Position numbers and translations under genes: made by a program
Shown: one piece after another, positions 1 through 7,968 of the stretch
How the letters are laid out: the number at the start of each line of letters is the position of its first letter
Position numbering within the stretch: position 1 is the first letter of the stretch
The notes under the pieces: generated by a model
The model's input: the letters and a program-made list of their open reading frames with translations, nothing else
The model's database searches: none
Told to the model about the DNA's origin: nothing
NCBI RefSeq assembly: GCF_018388425.1
Contig: NZ_CP074406.1
Location: 868,001-932,000 of the forward strand
Direction: 5' to 3'
Length of the DNA stretch: 64,000 nucleotides
Source of the DNA: Nocardioides faecalis
GTDB lineage: Bacteria; Actinomycetota; Actinomycetes; Propionibacteriales; Nocardioidaceae

Positions 1-1836
1 GCCACGTCCTGGCACTGCAACAAGTTCGTCGACCCGGTCAACGACGGCGCGGTGCTGCCGGTGCTGCACCTCAACGGCTACAAGATCGCCAACCCCACCG
101 TCCCGGCCCGGATCCCGCGCGAGGAGCTCGAGGCCCTGCTGGTCGGCTACGGCCACGAGGTGTTCACCGTCGAGGGCGACGACCCGCTCGACGTGCACCG
201 CCAGATGGCCGAGGCGATGGACGCCGCCCACGACCGGATCGCCGAGATCCAGCGGGCCGCCCGCGAGGACGGCGACCTCGTACGACGCCCGTGGCCGATG
301 ATCCTGTTGGTCACCCCCAAGGGCTGGACCGGTCCGGCCGTGGTCGACGGCAAGCAGGTGGAGGGCACCTGGCGGGCCCACCAGGTGCCGTTGGCGGGGA
401 CCCGGGACAACGTGGAGCACCGCGCCCAGCTGGAGGAGTGGCTGAAGTCCTACCGGCCGGAGGAGCTCTTCGAGGAGGACGGTCGCCCGGTCGAGCGGTT
501 GCAGGCGCTCGCGCCGGACGGGGACCGTCGTACCTCCGCGAACCCGCACGCCAACGGCGGGCTGCTGCGCCGGCCGCTGGAGCTGCCGCCGTTCGCCAGC
601 GCCGCCGTCGAGGTCAAGGCGCCCGGCGCGTCGATGCACGAGCCGACCCGGGTGCTCGGGCACTACCTGCGCGAGGTGATGCGGCACAACGCCGACCGGT
701 TCCGCATCTTCGGCCCCGACGAGACCGCCTCCAACCGGCTGGACGCCGTCTACGAGGTCACCGACAAGGTGTTCGCCGGGGAGATCCTGGACTCCGACGA
801 GCACTTGGCGCCGCACGGCCGGGTGATGGAGATGCTCTCCGAGCACACCTGCCAGGGCTGGCTCGAGGGCTACCTGCTCACCGGCCGGCACGGGCTGTTC
901 AGCTGCTACGAGGCGTTCATCCACATCGTCGACTCGATGTTCAACCAGCACGCCAAGTGGCTCAAGACCACCAACGAGATCGAGTGGCGCGCGCGCATCG
1001 CCTCGCTCAACTACCTGCTCACCTCGCACGTGTGGCGCCAGGACCACAACGGCTTCTCCCACCAGGACCCGGGCTTCATCGACCACGTGGTCAACAAGAA
1101 GTCCGAGGTGGTGCGGATCTACCTGCCGCCGGACGCCAACACGCTGCTCTCGGTGGCCGAGCACTGCCTGGCCAGCACGCAGTACGTCAACGTCATCGTC
1201 GCCGGCAAGCAGCCGTCGTACGACTGGCTGGATGCCGAGCAGGCCGACCTGCACTGCGCCCGCGGTCTGGGCATCTGGGACTGGGCCTCCACCGGCGGCG
1301 ACGACCCCGACGTGGTGCTGGCCTGCGCCGGTGACGTGCCCACGCTGGAGGCGGTCGCCGCCGCCGGGCTGCTGCGCGAGCACCTGCCCGAGGTGTCCGT
1401 CCGGTTCGTCAACGTGGTCGACCTGATGCGCCTGCAGGACGAGCGCGACCACCCGCACGGCCTGTCCGGGCGGGAGTTCGACGCCGTGTTCACCGCGGAC
1501 AAGCCGGTGATCTTCGCCTACCACGGCTACCCGTGGCTGATCCACCGGCTGACCTACCACCGCACCAACCACTCCAACTTCCACGTGCGCGGCTACCTGG
1601 AGGAGGGCACCACCACCACGCCGTTCGACATGGTGATGATGAACAACCTCGACCGCTTCCACCTGGTGATGGACGTGATCGACCGGGTCGAGGGACTGGG
1701 GCAGCGGGCCGCCGGGGTGCGTCAGCTCATGATGGACACCCGGCGCCGGGCGCGGGCCTGGACCCGGGAGCACGGCGAGGACCTGCCGGAGGTCTCCGGG
1801 TGGCAGTGGTCGCCGACGTCGCCGACGTCGCCCTGA
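1..1836 (+). CDS. xfp: Phosphoketolase, C-terminal part (5' end outside window)
   Basis: Thiamine-diphosphate enzyme that cleaves xylulose-5-phosphate (and often fructose-6-phosphate) with phosphate to acetyl-phosphate plus a triose or tetrose phosphate; cytosolic. The frame is open from base 1 ([16 protein letters not shown]...) so the gene begins upstream, and the first in-frame ATG inside the window is not the start. About 611 of the usual ~790-800 residues are present. Family-typical stretches are visible: [54 protein letters not shown] and the C-terminal [15 protein letters not shown]. The protein ends in an SPTSPTSP tail encoded by a 9-base tandem repeat. The convergent neighbour is acetate kinase, which converts the product acetyl-phosphate to acetate and ATP, so the two form a phosphoketolase-acetate module. 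Identity is very secure; substrate range cannot be told. Confidence 0.96.
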   Translation, partial: ATSWHCNKFVDPVNDGAVLPVLHLNGYKIANPTVPARIPREELEALLVGYGHEVFTVEGDDPLDVHRQMAEAMDAAHDRIAEIQRAAREDGDLVRRPWPMILLVTPKGWTGPAVVDGKQVEGTWRAHQVPLAGTRDNVEHRAQLEEWLKSYRPEELFEEDGRPVERLQALAPDGDRRTSANPHANGGLLRRPLELPPFASAAVEVKAPGASMHEPTRVLGHYLREVMRHNADRFRIFGPDETASNRLDAVYEVTDKVFAGEILDSDEHLAPHGRVMEMLSEHTCQGWLEGYLLTGRHGLFSCYEAFIHIVDSMFNQHAKWLKTTNEIEWRARIASLNYLLTSHVWRQDHNGFSHQDPGFIDHVVNKKSEVVRIYLPPDANTLLSVAEHCLASTQYVNVIVAGKQPSYDWLDAEQADLHCARGLGIWDWASTGGDDPDVVLACAGDVPTLEAVAAAGLLREHLPEVSVRFVNVVDLMRLQDERDHPHGLSGREFDAVFTADKPVIFAYHGYPWLIHRLTYHRTNHSNFHVRGYLEEGTTTTPFDMVMMNNLDRFHLVMDVIDRVEGLGQRAAGVRQLMMDTRRRARAWTREHGEDLPEVSGWQWSPTSPTSP

Positions 1837-1868
1837 GGGCCGTCTCGATCGTCCTGAGTGATCGGCCC
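1837..1868. terminator. Possible bidirectional terminator between phosphoketolase and ackA
   Basis: GGGCCG (1837-1842) can pair with CGGCCC (1863-1868), and an alternative CGATC/GATCG pairing lies inside. It sits in the 42-base gap between two convergent genes, where a shared terminator is expected. There is no T-tract and the stem is short, so this is weak. Confidence 0.35.
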
Positions 1869-1878
1869 GGGAGCGCGC

Positions 1879-3009
1879 TCAGCCCAGCAGGGCGACCGCC
1901 TCCCGGGCGATCGCCAGCTCCTCGTCGGTCGGTACGACGAGCACCGTGACTCCGGCGCCGTCGGGGCTGATCACGCCCGCCTCGGCCACCACGGCGTCGT
2001 TGCGCTCGGGGTCGACCTCGATGCCGAGCCCGGCCAGGCCGGCCAGCGCGTCGGCGCGCACCTTCGGCTGGTGCTCGCCGGCCCCGCCGGCGAACACGAT
2101 CGCGTCCGCGCCCCCCAGGAGCGCGAGGTAGGCGCCGACGTACTTGCGGATCCGGCGGCAGTAGATCTCATGGGCCAGCAGGGCCCGCGGGTCGCCGGCG
2201 GCCACCGCGGCCAGCACGTCGCGCACGTCGGTGGAGCCGTACAGGCCGCGCAGGCCGCTGCGGTGGTTCAGCAGGTCGTCGAGCCCGTCCGCGTCGTACC
2301 CGCGGTGGCGCAGCAGGTGCAGCAGGACGCCCGGGTCGAGGTCGCCGCTGCGGCTGCCCATCACCAGGCCCTCCACCGGGGTCAGCCCCATGCTCGTGTC
2401 CAGCGGGCGGCCGCCCTGCACCGCCGCCGCGGAGGCGCCGTTGCCCAGGTGCAGGGTGATCAGGGACAGCTCGGCGAGAGGCCGCTCGAGCAGGTCGGCG
2501 GTGCGTTGGACGAGGTAGCCGTGGCTGATGCCGTGCATGCCGTAGCGCCGGATCCCCTCCGCGTCCGCCAGCTCGACGTCGATGGCGTAGCGGGCCGCGG
2601 CCTCGGGCAGGTCGGCGAAGAACCCGGTGTCGAAGACGGCGACCTGGGGGATGTCGGGGAACGCGGCGGCCGCGTGCCGCATGCCGGAGACGGCGGGCGG
2701 GTTGTGCAGCGGGGCCAGCTCGGCGAGCTCCTCGACGCTGGCGATCAGGGCGTCGTCCACCACGGCCGGGCTGGTGTGCCGGGTGCCGCCGTGCACCACC
2801 CGGTGGCCGATCGCCCTCAACCGGCCGGACAGGCCGGCGCCGTCGACGGCCGTGGTGACGTCCGCCAGCGCCTGCCCCCAGCCGCCGGCCTCGACGAGCT
2901 CGACGTGCGCGCGCAGCAGGACCTCGCCGGCGGGCATCCGGAGCACCTGGTACTTCAGCGACGAGGAGCCGGCGTTCAGGACCAGGACGAGGTCGTCGGC
3001 TCGGCTCAT
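1879..3009 (-). CDS. ackA: Acetate kinase
   Basis: Interconverts acetyl-phosphate + ADP and acetate + ATP; cytosolic ASKHA-fold kinase. The 376 residues are slightly short of the usual ~400 but all family blocks are there: the N-terminal phosphate-binding NAGSSSLKYQVL, GHRVVHGG, the FDTGFF segment, HLGNGASAAA, GSRSGDLDPG (acetate kinase signature 2 region) and the adenosine loop VFAGGAGEHQ. The ATG is preceded at 6 bases by TAGTGT, a plausible -10 box, so the mRNA may be leaderless. It converges on phosphoketolase, the source of acetyl-phosphate, and no phosphotransacetylase gene lies beside it here. That supports a role in the phosphoketolase shunt rather than in the classical Pta-AckA pair. 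Confidence 0.95.
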   Translation of the reverse strand: MSRADDLVLVLNAGSSSLKYQVLRMPAGEVLLRAHVELVEAGGWGQALADVTTAVDGAGLSGRLRAIGHRVVHGGTRHTSPAVVDDALIASVEELAELAPLHNPPAVSGMRHAAAAFPDIPQVAVFDTGFFADLPEAAARYAIDVELADAEGIRRYGMHGISHGYLVQRTADLLERPLAELSLITLHLGNGASAAAVQGGRPLDTSMGLTPVEGLVMGSRSGDLDPGVLLHLLRHRGYDADGLDDLLNHRSGLRGLYGSTDVRDVLAAVAAGDPRALLAHEIYCRRIRKYVGAYLALLGGADAIVFAGGAGEHQPKVRADALAGLAGLGIEVDPERNDAVVAEAGVISPDGAGVTVLVVPTDEELAIAREAVALLG

Positions 3010-3015
3010 CCTCCG

Positions 3016-3021
3016 ACACTA
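3016..3021 (-). promoter_or_regulatory. -10 box of ackA (leaderless type)
   Basis: TAGTGT on the minus strand ends 6 bases before the ackA ATG, the spacing expected when transcription starts at the start codon. GGAGG is directly adjacent to the ATG, too close to be a good Shine-Dalgarno site. Inference from sequence only. Confidence 0.5.
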
Positions 3022-3124
3022 ACCGCTTGCGCCCCGCCCGGCGCGACGCGACGGCGGGAGGTGGCGTTGGATAGGCGCCGAGCCGCCGCACAGGCGCTGC
3101 CGCGGTGCACAGGAGAGGAGAGCG

Positions 3125-3865
3125 ATGACCACCGACGTCCCCACCCGGGTACGACGCCGTCGTACCCGCCCGGCGGCGCAGGGTCCGCGGCGCACGGGGC
3201 GCCGGGTCTCGTTCTGGCTCGGCTGCGGGCTGATCGCCGCCGGGCTGGCCGTGCTCGGCTGGGTCGCCTGGCAGCTCTGGGGCACCAACTGGCTCTCCGC
3301 GCAGCGCCACGACGACGTCCGGTCCTCCCTCGAGGACGGCTGGAGCGACGGCCAGGACGTCGTGCGCACCGAGTTCGGCAACGCCAGCGCGATCCTGCGC
3401 GTGCCGCGCTTCGGCGCGGACTTCTCGGTGCCGGTGCTGGAGGGCTCCACCGACCAGGTGCTCGCCGCCGGGGTGGGCCACATGAGCGACACCGCGGAGG
3501 CCGGCGGGGTCGGCAACTACGTGCTGGCCGGGCACCGGGTCACGCACGGCGAACCGTTCGCGGACCTGCCCGAGCTGCGCCCCGGGGACGAGGTGCACGT
3601 GCAGACCCGGGAGGCGACCTACACCTACGTGCTGGACACCGGCGGCACCGACCTGGTCGTGCCGTTCACCGCCTCCTGGGTGCTCGACGAGCGTCCCGTC
3701 AACCCGCGCGCCGGCGGCGTGCAGCCGCCTGCGGGCGTCGGTGACCAGCTGATCACCCTGGTCACCTGCTCGGAGATCTTCTACACCGAGAACCGCTCGG
3801 TCGTCTTCGGTCACCTCGTCGAGACCATCCCGGCCGACGAGTCGCCCGCCGGACCGGCCCCCTGA
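3125..3865 (+). CDS. Class E sortase
   Basis: Membrane-anchored cysteine transpeptidase that cleaves a C-terminal sorting signal (class E enzymes prefer LAXTG-like motifs) and links the protein to peptidoglycan. 246 residues: a basic cytoplasmic N-terminus (TRVRRRRTRPAAQG), one membrane segment at about residues 32-56 (VSFWLGCGLIAAGLAVLGWV), then the sortase domain from about residue 80. The catalytic triad is readable: His137 in LAGHRVTHG, Cys215 in TLVTCSE, Arg224 in ENRSVVFG. A strong ribosome site AGGAGAGGAG lies 5-6 bases before the ATG. Codons 9-15 contain an unusual near-perfect inverted repeat (3147-3167). Immediately downstream, in another frame, is a sorting-signal-like fragment, which suggests a lost substrate gene. 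Confidence 0.93.
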   Translation: MTTDVPTRVRRRRTRPAAQGPRRTGRRVSFWLGCGLIAAGLAVLGWVAWQLWGTNWLSAQRHDDVRSSLEDGWSDGQDVVRTEFGNASAILRVPRFGADFSVPVLEGSTDQVLAAGVGHMSDTAEAGGVGNYVLAGHRVTHGEPFADLPELRPGDEVHVQTREATYTYVLDTGGTDLVVPFTASWVLDERPVNPRAGGVQPPAGVGDQLITLVTCSEIFYTENRSVVFGHLVETIPADESPAGPAP

Positions 3866-3866
3866 G

Positions 3867-4043
3867 GGCGACATCGAGGTCACGCTGAGGGCGCCCTCCG
3901 CCGGCTCGCCCGGCGACCCGGGCGGCCCGGGCCTGCCGGACGCCGGTGGCCCGAGCATGATGTGGCTGCTCCTGGGCAGCGGGCTCGTCGCTGCCGGCGC
4001 CGGCGGGGTCGGCTACGGCCGTCGCCGCCAGTCCGCGGCCTGA
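3867..4043 (+). pseudogene. Remnant with cell-wall sorting signal (LPDAG + membrane segment + RRR tail)
   Basis: Directly after the sortase stop, the +3 frame reads GDIEVTLRAPSAGSP, then GLPDAGGPSMMWLLLGSGL, then VAAGAGGVGYGRRRQSAA and a TGA at 4041. That is the full layout of a C-terminal sorting signal: an LPxxG-like pentapeptide (LPDAG, 3933-3947), about 20 hydrophobic residues, and a basic tail. No ATG, GTG or TTG lies in this frame between the sortase stop and the motif; the only ATGs (3957, 3960) come after it. Upstream, the frame is just a shadow of the sortase. I read it as the 3' end of a lost or frame-shifted sortase substrate. A CTG start at 3885 or a programmed frameshift from the sortase is possible but unsupported. 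Confidence 0.55.
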
Positions 4044-4082
4044 CGGCTCGCACGCATCCGGCCGTCGCCACCGAGCTGCGAC

Positions 4083-4088
4083 TAGGCT
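4083..4088 (+). promoter_or_regulatory. Possible -10 box for the small DUF1059-like gene
   Basis: TAGGCT lies 38 bases before the ATG at 4127, giving a predicted leader of about 30 bases that contains the site GGGAGG at 4116-4121. Weak on its own. Confidence 0.35.
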
Positions 4089-4126
4089 CGGGTGGAACCT
4101 GTTCTCGTCGACCCCGGGAGGTCCCC

Positions 4127-4270
4127 ATGCCCTCGTTGCGCTGCCCCTGTGCGGTCACCCTGCGTGGTGCCGACGACGACGAGCTCGTGGCCACGGTGCA
4201 GGAGCACCTCGCCGCGGAGCACCCGGGCCGGGAGTACTCCCGCGAGGAGATCCTCTTCATGGCCATGTGA
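4127..4270 (+). CDS. Small DUF1059-like protein
   Basis: A 47-residue soluble protein (MPSLRCPCAVTLRGADDDE...). The ATG has a GGGAGG ribosome site 5 bases upstream. The layout of an N-terminal beta strand with Cys residues (RCPC, residues 5-8), then VATVQEHLAAEHPG and a closing EEILFMAM helix matches the short DUF1059 proteins common in actinobacteria, in which a Cys/His-containing strand precedes a helix with EH..EHPG. The function of that family is not known. It stands alone, 40 bases before the convergent enoyl-CoA hydratase stop. Existence as a gene is likely from the start signals and family resemblance; the family name is tentative. Confidence 0.75.
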   Translation: MPSLRCPCAVTLRGADDDELVATVQEHLAAEHPGREYSREEILFMAM

Positions 4271-4310
4271 GGCCGGGCAAGGGTCTCTACGGCTCTGCCC
4301 GCGGGTGGCC

Positions 4311-5174
4311 TCAGAACACCCGCGGCAGCTGCGAGGCCTTGCCGGTGAAGCGCGGTGTGCGCTTCTCCAGGAACGCGGCCACGCCTTCCTTGCCGTCGGC
4401 CAGCGACGTCCAGAACATGGCCAGCGAGTCGCTCAGGTGGGCCTCCAGCGGGTCGGCGGCTGCGCTGTTGCGGTAGAGCATCTGCTTGGCCAGCCCGAGC
4501 GCCACCGGTGAGCGGTCCACCACGAACGAGCGCGCCAGCTCCTGTGCGGTGCCGAGCAGCTCCTCGGCCGGGTGCACGCTGCGCACCAGCCGGCCGGCCA
4601 GCGCCTGCTCGGCGGTGAGGATGTCGGCGGAGTAGACCCACTCCAGCGCTTGGGCGATGCCGACGATGCGCGGCAGGAACCACGTCGAGCACGCCTCCGG
4701 CACGATCCCGAGCCGGCCGAAGACGAAGCCGATCCGCGCCTTCTCCGAGGCCAGGCGCAGGTCCATCGCCAGCGTCATCGTGGCACCGATGCCCACGGCC
4801 GGGCCGTTGATGGCGGCGATCACCGGCTTGGGCAGCGCATGGATCGCCAGCGTCACCTTGCCACCGGTGTCACGCACGCCCTCGTCGTACGGCTCCTCGG
4901 TGAGGTGGGCGCGCAGCTCCTCGGGGGTGGGCTGCAGGGACTCGTCGAGGCCGAACACGTTGCCCTCGGTGGAGAGGTCCATGCCGGCGCAGAAGGCCCG
5001 GCCGGCGCCGGTGACCACGATCGCCCGGATCGCGTCGTCGTGGGCGTCGGTGGTGAAGAAGGCCAGCAGCTCGCGCGCCATCGTCAGGTCGAAGGCGTTG
5101 AGCGCCTCGGGGCGCGACAGGGTCAAGGTGGCGACGCCGTCGCCGTCCACGTCGACGGACAGGGTCTGGTACAC
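4311..5174 (-). CDS. Enoyl-CoA hydratase/isomerase family protein
   Basis: Crotonase-fold enzyme, probably hydrating a 2-enoyl-CoA in fatty-acid or related acyl-CoA breakdown. 287 residues from the GTG at 5174, chosen because GAGGAG lies 5 bases upstream and MYQTLSVDVDGDG is a normal N-terminus. Crotonase features: RPEALNAFD near residue 23, the first oxyanion-hole loop GAGRAFCAGMDLSTEG, the second loop NGPAVGIGATMTLAMDLRLAS, and a Glu in GRLGIVPEACSTW at the usual catalytic Glu position. A Glu in ECH but not in many isomerases favours hydratase activity. The C-terminal FLEKRTPRFTGK is also typical. The neighbours (small DUF1059-like gene, LCP ligase) do not identify the substrate. Confidence 0.88.
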   Translation of the reverse strand: MYQTLSVDVDGDGVATLTLSRPEALNAFDLTMARELLAFFTTDAHDDAIRAIVVTGAGRAFCAGMDLSTEGNVFGLDESLQPTPEELRAHLTEEPYDEGVRDTGGKVTLAIHALPKPVIAAINGPAVGIGATMTLAMDLRLASEKARIGFVFGRLGIVPEACSTWFLPRIVGIAQALEWVYSADILTAEQALAGRLVRSVHPAEELLGTAQELARSFVVDRSPVALGLAKQMLYRNSAAADPLEAHLSDSLAMFWTSLADGKEGVAAFLEKRTPRFTGKASQLPRVF

Positions 5175-5197
5175 GGTTCTCCTCGGTGTCGCGGCGC

Positions 5198-6466
5198 TCA
5201 GTCGGCGAGGCCGGTGGCGGTGCACTGGGCCTTGGTGATGTCGCCGGTACGGTCCTCGGCCACAGCGGCGAACAGGCCGCTGGCGCGCTCCTCGTCCCAC
5301 GAGGCGTTCGCACCGGCCAGCGGGACGGTGCACGACTTCTCCACCGAGGTCATCGCCAGCGCCCAGCGGGCCGCCGTCACCGGGCTCATGCCCTCGCCGA
5401 ACCGGAAGAAGTCGGGCACGGCGTTGTTCAGCTTCCACCAGCGCACCGGGTTCAGCACGGTCCACGGGGAGAGCACCTTCTCGCCGACCGCGGCCACGAC
5501 CTCACGCTGCTGCTGCACCCGCGCCAGGTCGGAGATCGGGCTGTACTTGCGCGCCCGGGAGTAGGCCAGCGCGGTCACCCCGTCGACCTCCTGGCAGCCC
5601 TTGCGCACGTCCAGCCCCGAGGGCTTGTCCCGGATCCGGCGCTTCGGACAGATCTCGATCCCGCCCACGGCGTCCACCACGCCGACCAGGCCGCCCAGCC
5701 CGATCTCGACGTACTGGTCGATGCGGACGCCGGTGGCGTTCTCCAGCGTCGCGGCCAGCAGCGGCGCGCCGCCGCGGGCGTAGGCGGAGTTGACCTTCGC
5801 CCGACCCCGGCCGGGGATCTCCAGCGGGGAGTCGCGGGGGATCGAGATCAAGGTGGTGGGGCCGTCGCCGGTGTGCAGCAGCATGATCGTGTCGGTCAGG
5901 TTGCTCGTGGCGTCCCCGGTGGTGAGCTGCTCGCGCTCCTCCTTGCTCAGCCCGGCGCGGGAGTCGCTGCCGACCAGCAGGTACGTCATCCCGGGCTGGT
6001 CGCCCGGACGCTCGCCGTCGGGCTCGAAGGGGACCTTCTCCACCCGGTTCCACGACACCAGCGGCACCGCGACCAGGAACACCAGCCACAGCGCCAGCAG
6101 CCCCAGCACGATCCGGCGCCAGGAGCGGCGGCGCGGCCGCCGCCCGCGCTTGGGGGCGGCGGGTGCGGGCTCCTGGCGTCGCTGCGACGGCGGACGGGGA
6201 GGGCGCGGCTGGCGGGGTGGCGGGGATCCGGGCGGCGGAGTGCCGGGTGCCGGGGCGCGTCCGGGGTCCGGCTGCGCGGGCGTCGGACGCTGGCGCTGCA
6301 CCGGGATCCGGCGGGTGGGCTCGGGGTCGGACCGACCCGGCGCGCCGGCTCCGCCGGGCCCGGAAGGTCGGCCGGCACCGGAGCCGGAGCCCGAACCCGG
6401 GGAGCCGTAGATCCAGTCGAAGTCGTCGCCCCCGGCGCCCTTGTCGTCGCCGCCACGCCCTGCCAT
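5198..6466 (-). CDS. LytR-CpsA-Psr (LCP) family ligase
   Basis: LCP enzymes transfer lipid-linked glycopolymers onto peptidoglycan at the outer face of the membrane. 422 residues: about 130 cytoplasmic residues rich in Gly, Pro and Arg (GSGSGSGAGRPSG near the start), one membrane segment (RIVLGLLALWLVFLVAVPLV), then the LCP domain beginning YLLVGSDSRAGL. Key residues are present: the Asp in GSDSR, ISIPRDSPLEIPG with the Arg-Asp pair, KVNSAYARGG, VGGIEICP, and the LAYSRARKYS...DLARVQQQR block with the polyprenyl-phosphate-binding arginines. With the galactofuranan genes 6-13 kb away, attachment of galactan to peptidoglycan is a reasonable guess, not shown. The ATG is leaderless and its promoter overlaps that of the divergent thioesterase. 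Confidence 0.93.
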   Translation of the reverse strand: MAGRGGDDKGAGGDDFDWIYGSPGSGSGSGAGRPSGPGGAGAPGRSDPEPTRRIPVQRQRPTPAQPDPGRAPAPGTPPPGSPPPRQPRPPRPPSQRRQEPAPAAPKRGRRPRRRSWRRIVLGLLALWLVFLVAVPLVSWNRVEKVPFEPDGERPGDQPGMTYLLVGSDSRAGLSKEEREQLTTGDATSNLTDTIMLLHTGDGPTTLISIPRDSPLEIPGRGRAKVNSAYARGGAPLLAATLENATGVRIDQYVEIGLGGLVGVVDAVGGIEICPKRRIRDKPSGLDVRKGCQEVDGVTALAYSRARKYSPISDLARVQQQREVVAAVGEKVLSPWTVLNPVRWWKLNNAVPDFFRFGEGMSPVTAARWALAMTSVEKSCTVPLAGANASWDEERASGLFAAVAEDRTGDITKAQCTATGLAD

Positions 6467-6473
6467 GGAAACG

Positions 6474-6483
6474 ACGCTACCGT
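6474..6483. promoter_or_regulatory. Overlapping divergent -10 boxes (LCP gene and thioesterase)
   Basis: Only 23 bases separate the ATG at 6466 (minus) from the GTG at 6490 (plus). On the minus strand TAGCGT (6479-6474) is 7 bases from the ATG; on the plus strand TACCGT (6478-6483) is 6 bases from the GTG. The two boxes share bases 6478-6479. Both mRNAs are predicted to start at their start codons, and both polymerases cannot occupy the site together. Confidence 0.65.
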
Positions 6484-6489
6484 CAGCGG

Positions 6490-6996
6490 GTGAGCGAGAT
6501 CGTCGCGGCGCGCACGCCGTCCCACTCCCGAATCGCCCTGGCCAGCGTCACCGCGCGCTCCCAGGCCAACCTGCTCGGCACCGTCCACGGGGGAGAGGTG
6601 GTCAAGCTGGCCGACTCCGCCGCCGGGGTGGTGGCGCAACGGCACAGCGGGGGACCGGCCGTCACCGCGGCGCTGGACGAGATGGCCTTCCTGGCCCCGG
6701 TGCACGTCGGCGACATCGTGCGCACCTACGCCCAGGTCAACTGGGCGGGCACCTCCTCGATGGAGATCGGGGTGCGGATCGAGACCGAACCGTGGGACGC
6801 GCCCGAGGAGCCGCGCCACGTGGGCTCGGCCTACTTCGTCTTCGTCGCCGTGGACTCCTCGGGCGGCGCCCGCCGGGTGCCCGCGCTCGAGCCGGAGACC
6901 GACGAGGACCGCCGCCGGATGGCGGAGGCGCGGATCCGCCGGGCGCACCGGCTGGCCCGCCGGCGCGAGATCGAGGAGTCGCGGCTCAGTCCCTGA
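6490..6996 (+). CDS. Acyl-CoA thioesterase (hotdog fold)
   Basis: Predicted to hydrolyse acyl-CoA to free acid and CoA in the cytosol. 168 residues from the GTG at 6490, whose -10 box lies 6 bases upstream; longer readings have no start signal and run into the divergent LCP gene. Hotdog thioesterase features of the YciA/ACOT type: an N-terminal strand SRIALASVTARSQANLLG, the active-site helix region TVHGGEVVKLADSAAGVVA, HSGGPAVTAALDEMAFLAPVHVGD, then strands VRTYAQVNWAG and SAYFVFVAVD. The arginine-rich C-terminal tail (RRAHRLARRREIEESR) is an extension. The 3' end overlaps the convergent LysR gene by 11 bases. Confidence 0.87.
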   Translation: MSEIVAARTPSHSRIALASVTARSQANLLGTVHGGEVVKLADSAAGVVAQRHSGGPAVTAALDEMAFLAPVHVGDIVRTYAQVNWAGTSSMEIGVRIETEPWDAPEEPRHVGSAYFVFVAVDSSGGARRVPALEPETDEDRRRMAEARIRRAHRLARRREIEESRLSP

Positions 6997-7882
6997 GGCC
7001 GGCCGCCGCCGCGGCGAGCACCCCGGCCACCGCGTCCACCGCCGGCGGGCGGGGCGGGGAGCCGTAGCTGGCCAGCTGGACCCGGCGCAGCGCCGCCAGC
7101 GGCCGTCGTACGACGCCGGGGTGGGTGTGGGCGCGCAGCGCCAGGCCGGGCAGCACGGTGACGCCGGTGCCGGCGGCGACCAGCGCCTGCACGGCGACGT
7201 AGTCGTCGCTGGCGAAGGCGATCCGCGGCGTGAACCCGGCGGCCTCGCACAGCGCGAGCAGCTCGCTGCGGCACCGCTCGCAGCCGGTCACCCAGGCCGC
7301 GTCGCGCCACGCCGCCAGCTCGACGGGGTCGTGGTGAGCGTTGGGGGCCTCGGTGCTCGCCGGGGTGACCAGGTGCAACCGGTCGTCGAGCACCGGCACC
7401 GTGGTGATGTGCTCGGGCTCGGGCTGGTCGGGATAGCTGAAGGTGAGGGCCAGGTCGGCGCTGCCGGCGCGCAGCAGCTCGTGGGCCTCCGGCGGCTCGG
7501 CCTCCAGCAGGTCCAGCTCGATGCCGGGGTGGCGCTCGGCGAGCAGCGCGATCGCGGCCGGCACCACGGTCGCGGCACCGGAGGGGAAGGCGGCCAGTCG
7601 GACCCGGCCCGCCTGCAGGCTCGTCGTCGCGGCGAGCTCGGTCTCCGCGCGGGCCAGCAGGCCCAGGATCTCCTCGCCGCGCTGGGCCAGGCGCAGGCCC
7701 TCGGCGGTCAGCCGCACGCCGCGCCCGACCCGCTGCAGCAGGACCGCGCCGGTCTCGGCCTCCAGTCGGCGCAGGTGGTGCGACAGTGTGGGCTGGCCGT
7801 AGTGCAGCTGCTCGGCGGCGGCGGAGACCGAGCCCGTGCGGTGCACCGCGACCAGCGCCTCGAGGCGTCGTACGTCGATCAC
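6986..7882 (-). CDS. LysR-family transcriptional regulator
   Basis: DNA-binding regulator with an N-terminal winged helix and a C-terminal effector-binding domain. 298 residues from the GTG at 7882 (MIDVRRLEALVAVHRTGSV...). I prefer this to the GTG at 7891 because a consensus-like -10 box TATAGT (7895-7890) ends 7 bases before it. The helix-turn-helix is GSVSAAAEQLHYGQPTLSHHLRRLE (about residues 14-38), followed by GAVLLQRVGRGVRLTAEG. The effector domain begins near VRLAAFPSGAATV. It is divergent from the PLP dehydratase gene with 86 bases between them, the classic LysR arrangement of regulator and target, so it probably controls that enzyme. The inducer is unknown. Confidence 0.93.
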   Translation of the reverse strand: MIDVRRLEALVAVHRTGSVSAAAEQLHYGQPTLSHHLRRLEAETGAVLLQRVGRGVRLTAEGLRLAQRGEEILGLLARAETELAATTSLQAGRVRLAAFPSGAATVVPAAIALLAERHPGIELDLLEAEPPEAHELLRAGSADLALTFSYPDQPEPEHITTVPVLDDRLHLVTPASTEAPNAHHDPVELAAWRDAAWVTGCERCRSELLALCEAAGFTPRIAFASDDYVAVQALVAAGTGVTVLPGLALRAHTHPGVVRRPLAALRRVQLASYGSPPRPPAVDAVAGVLAAAAAGLRD

Positions 7883-7968
7883 GGCACCCACTATAGATCG
7901 ACAGCATCAATGGGAATCGGCGACAAGAACTATTGGACCGATGCATGCTGCGCGGGCGAGCATGGAGC
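7883..7968. promoter_or_regulatory. LysR / dehydratase divergent control region
   Basis: An AT-rich patch in GC-rich surroundings. It holds the TATAGT box (7890-7895, minus strand) serving the regulator. Towards the dehydratase, TATTGG (7931-7936) could be a -10 box. A LysR box of T-N11-A type probably lies in the AT-rich stretch 7892-7936, but I cannot pick one site with confidence. Confidence 0.55.

Noticed and set aside
3125-4043. Sortase and sorting tail as one frame-shifted gene
   Set aside because: The sortase domain is complete with its own natural C-terminus, and class E sortases do not normally carry a C-terminal sorting signal; kept only as an alternative.
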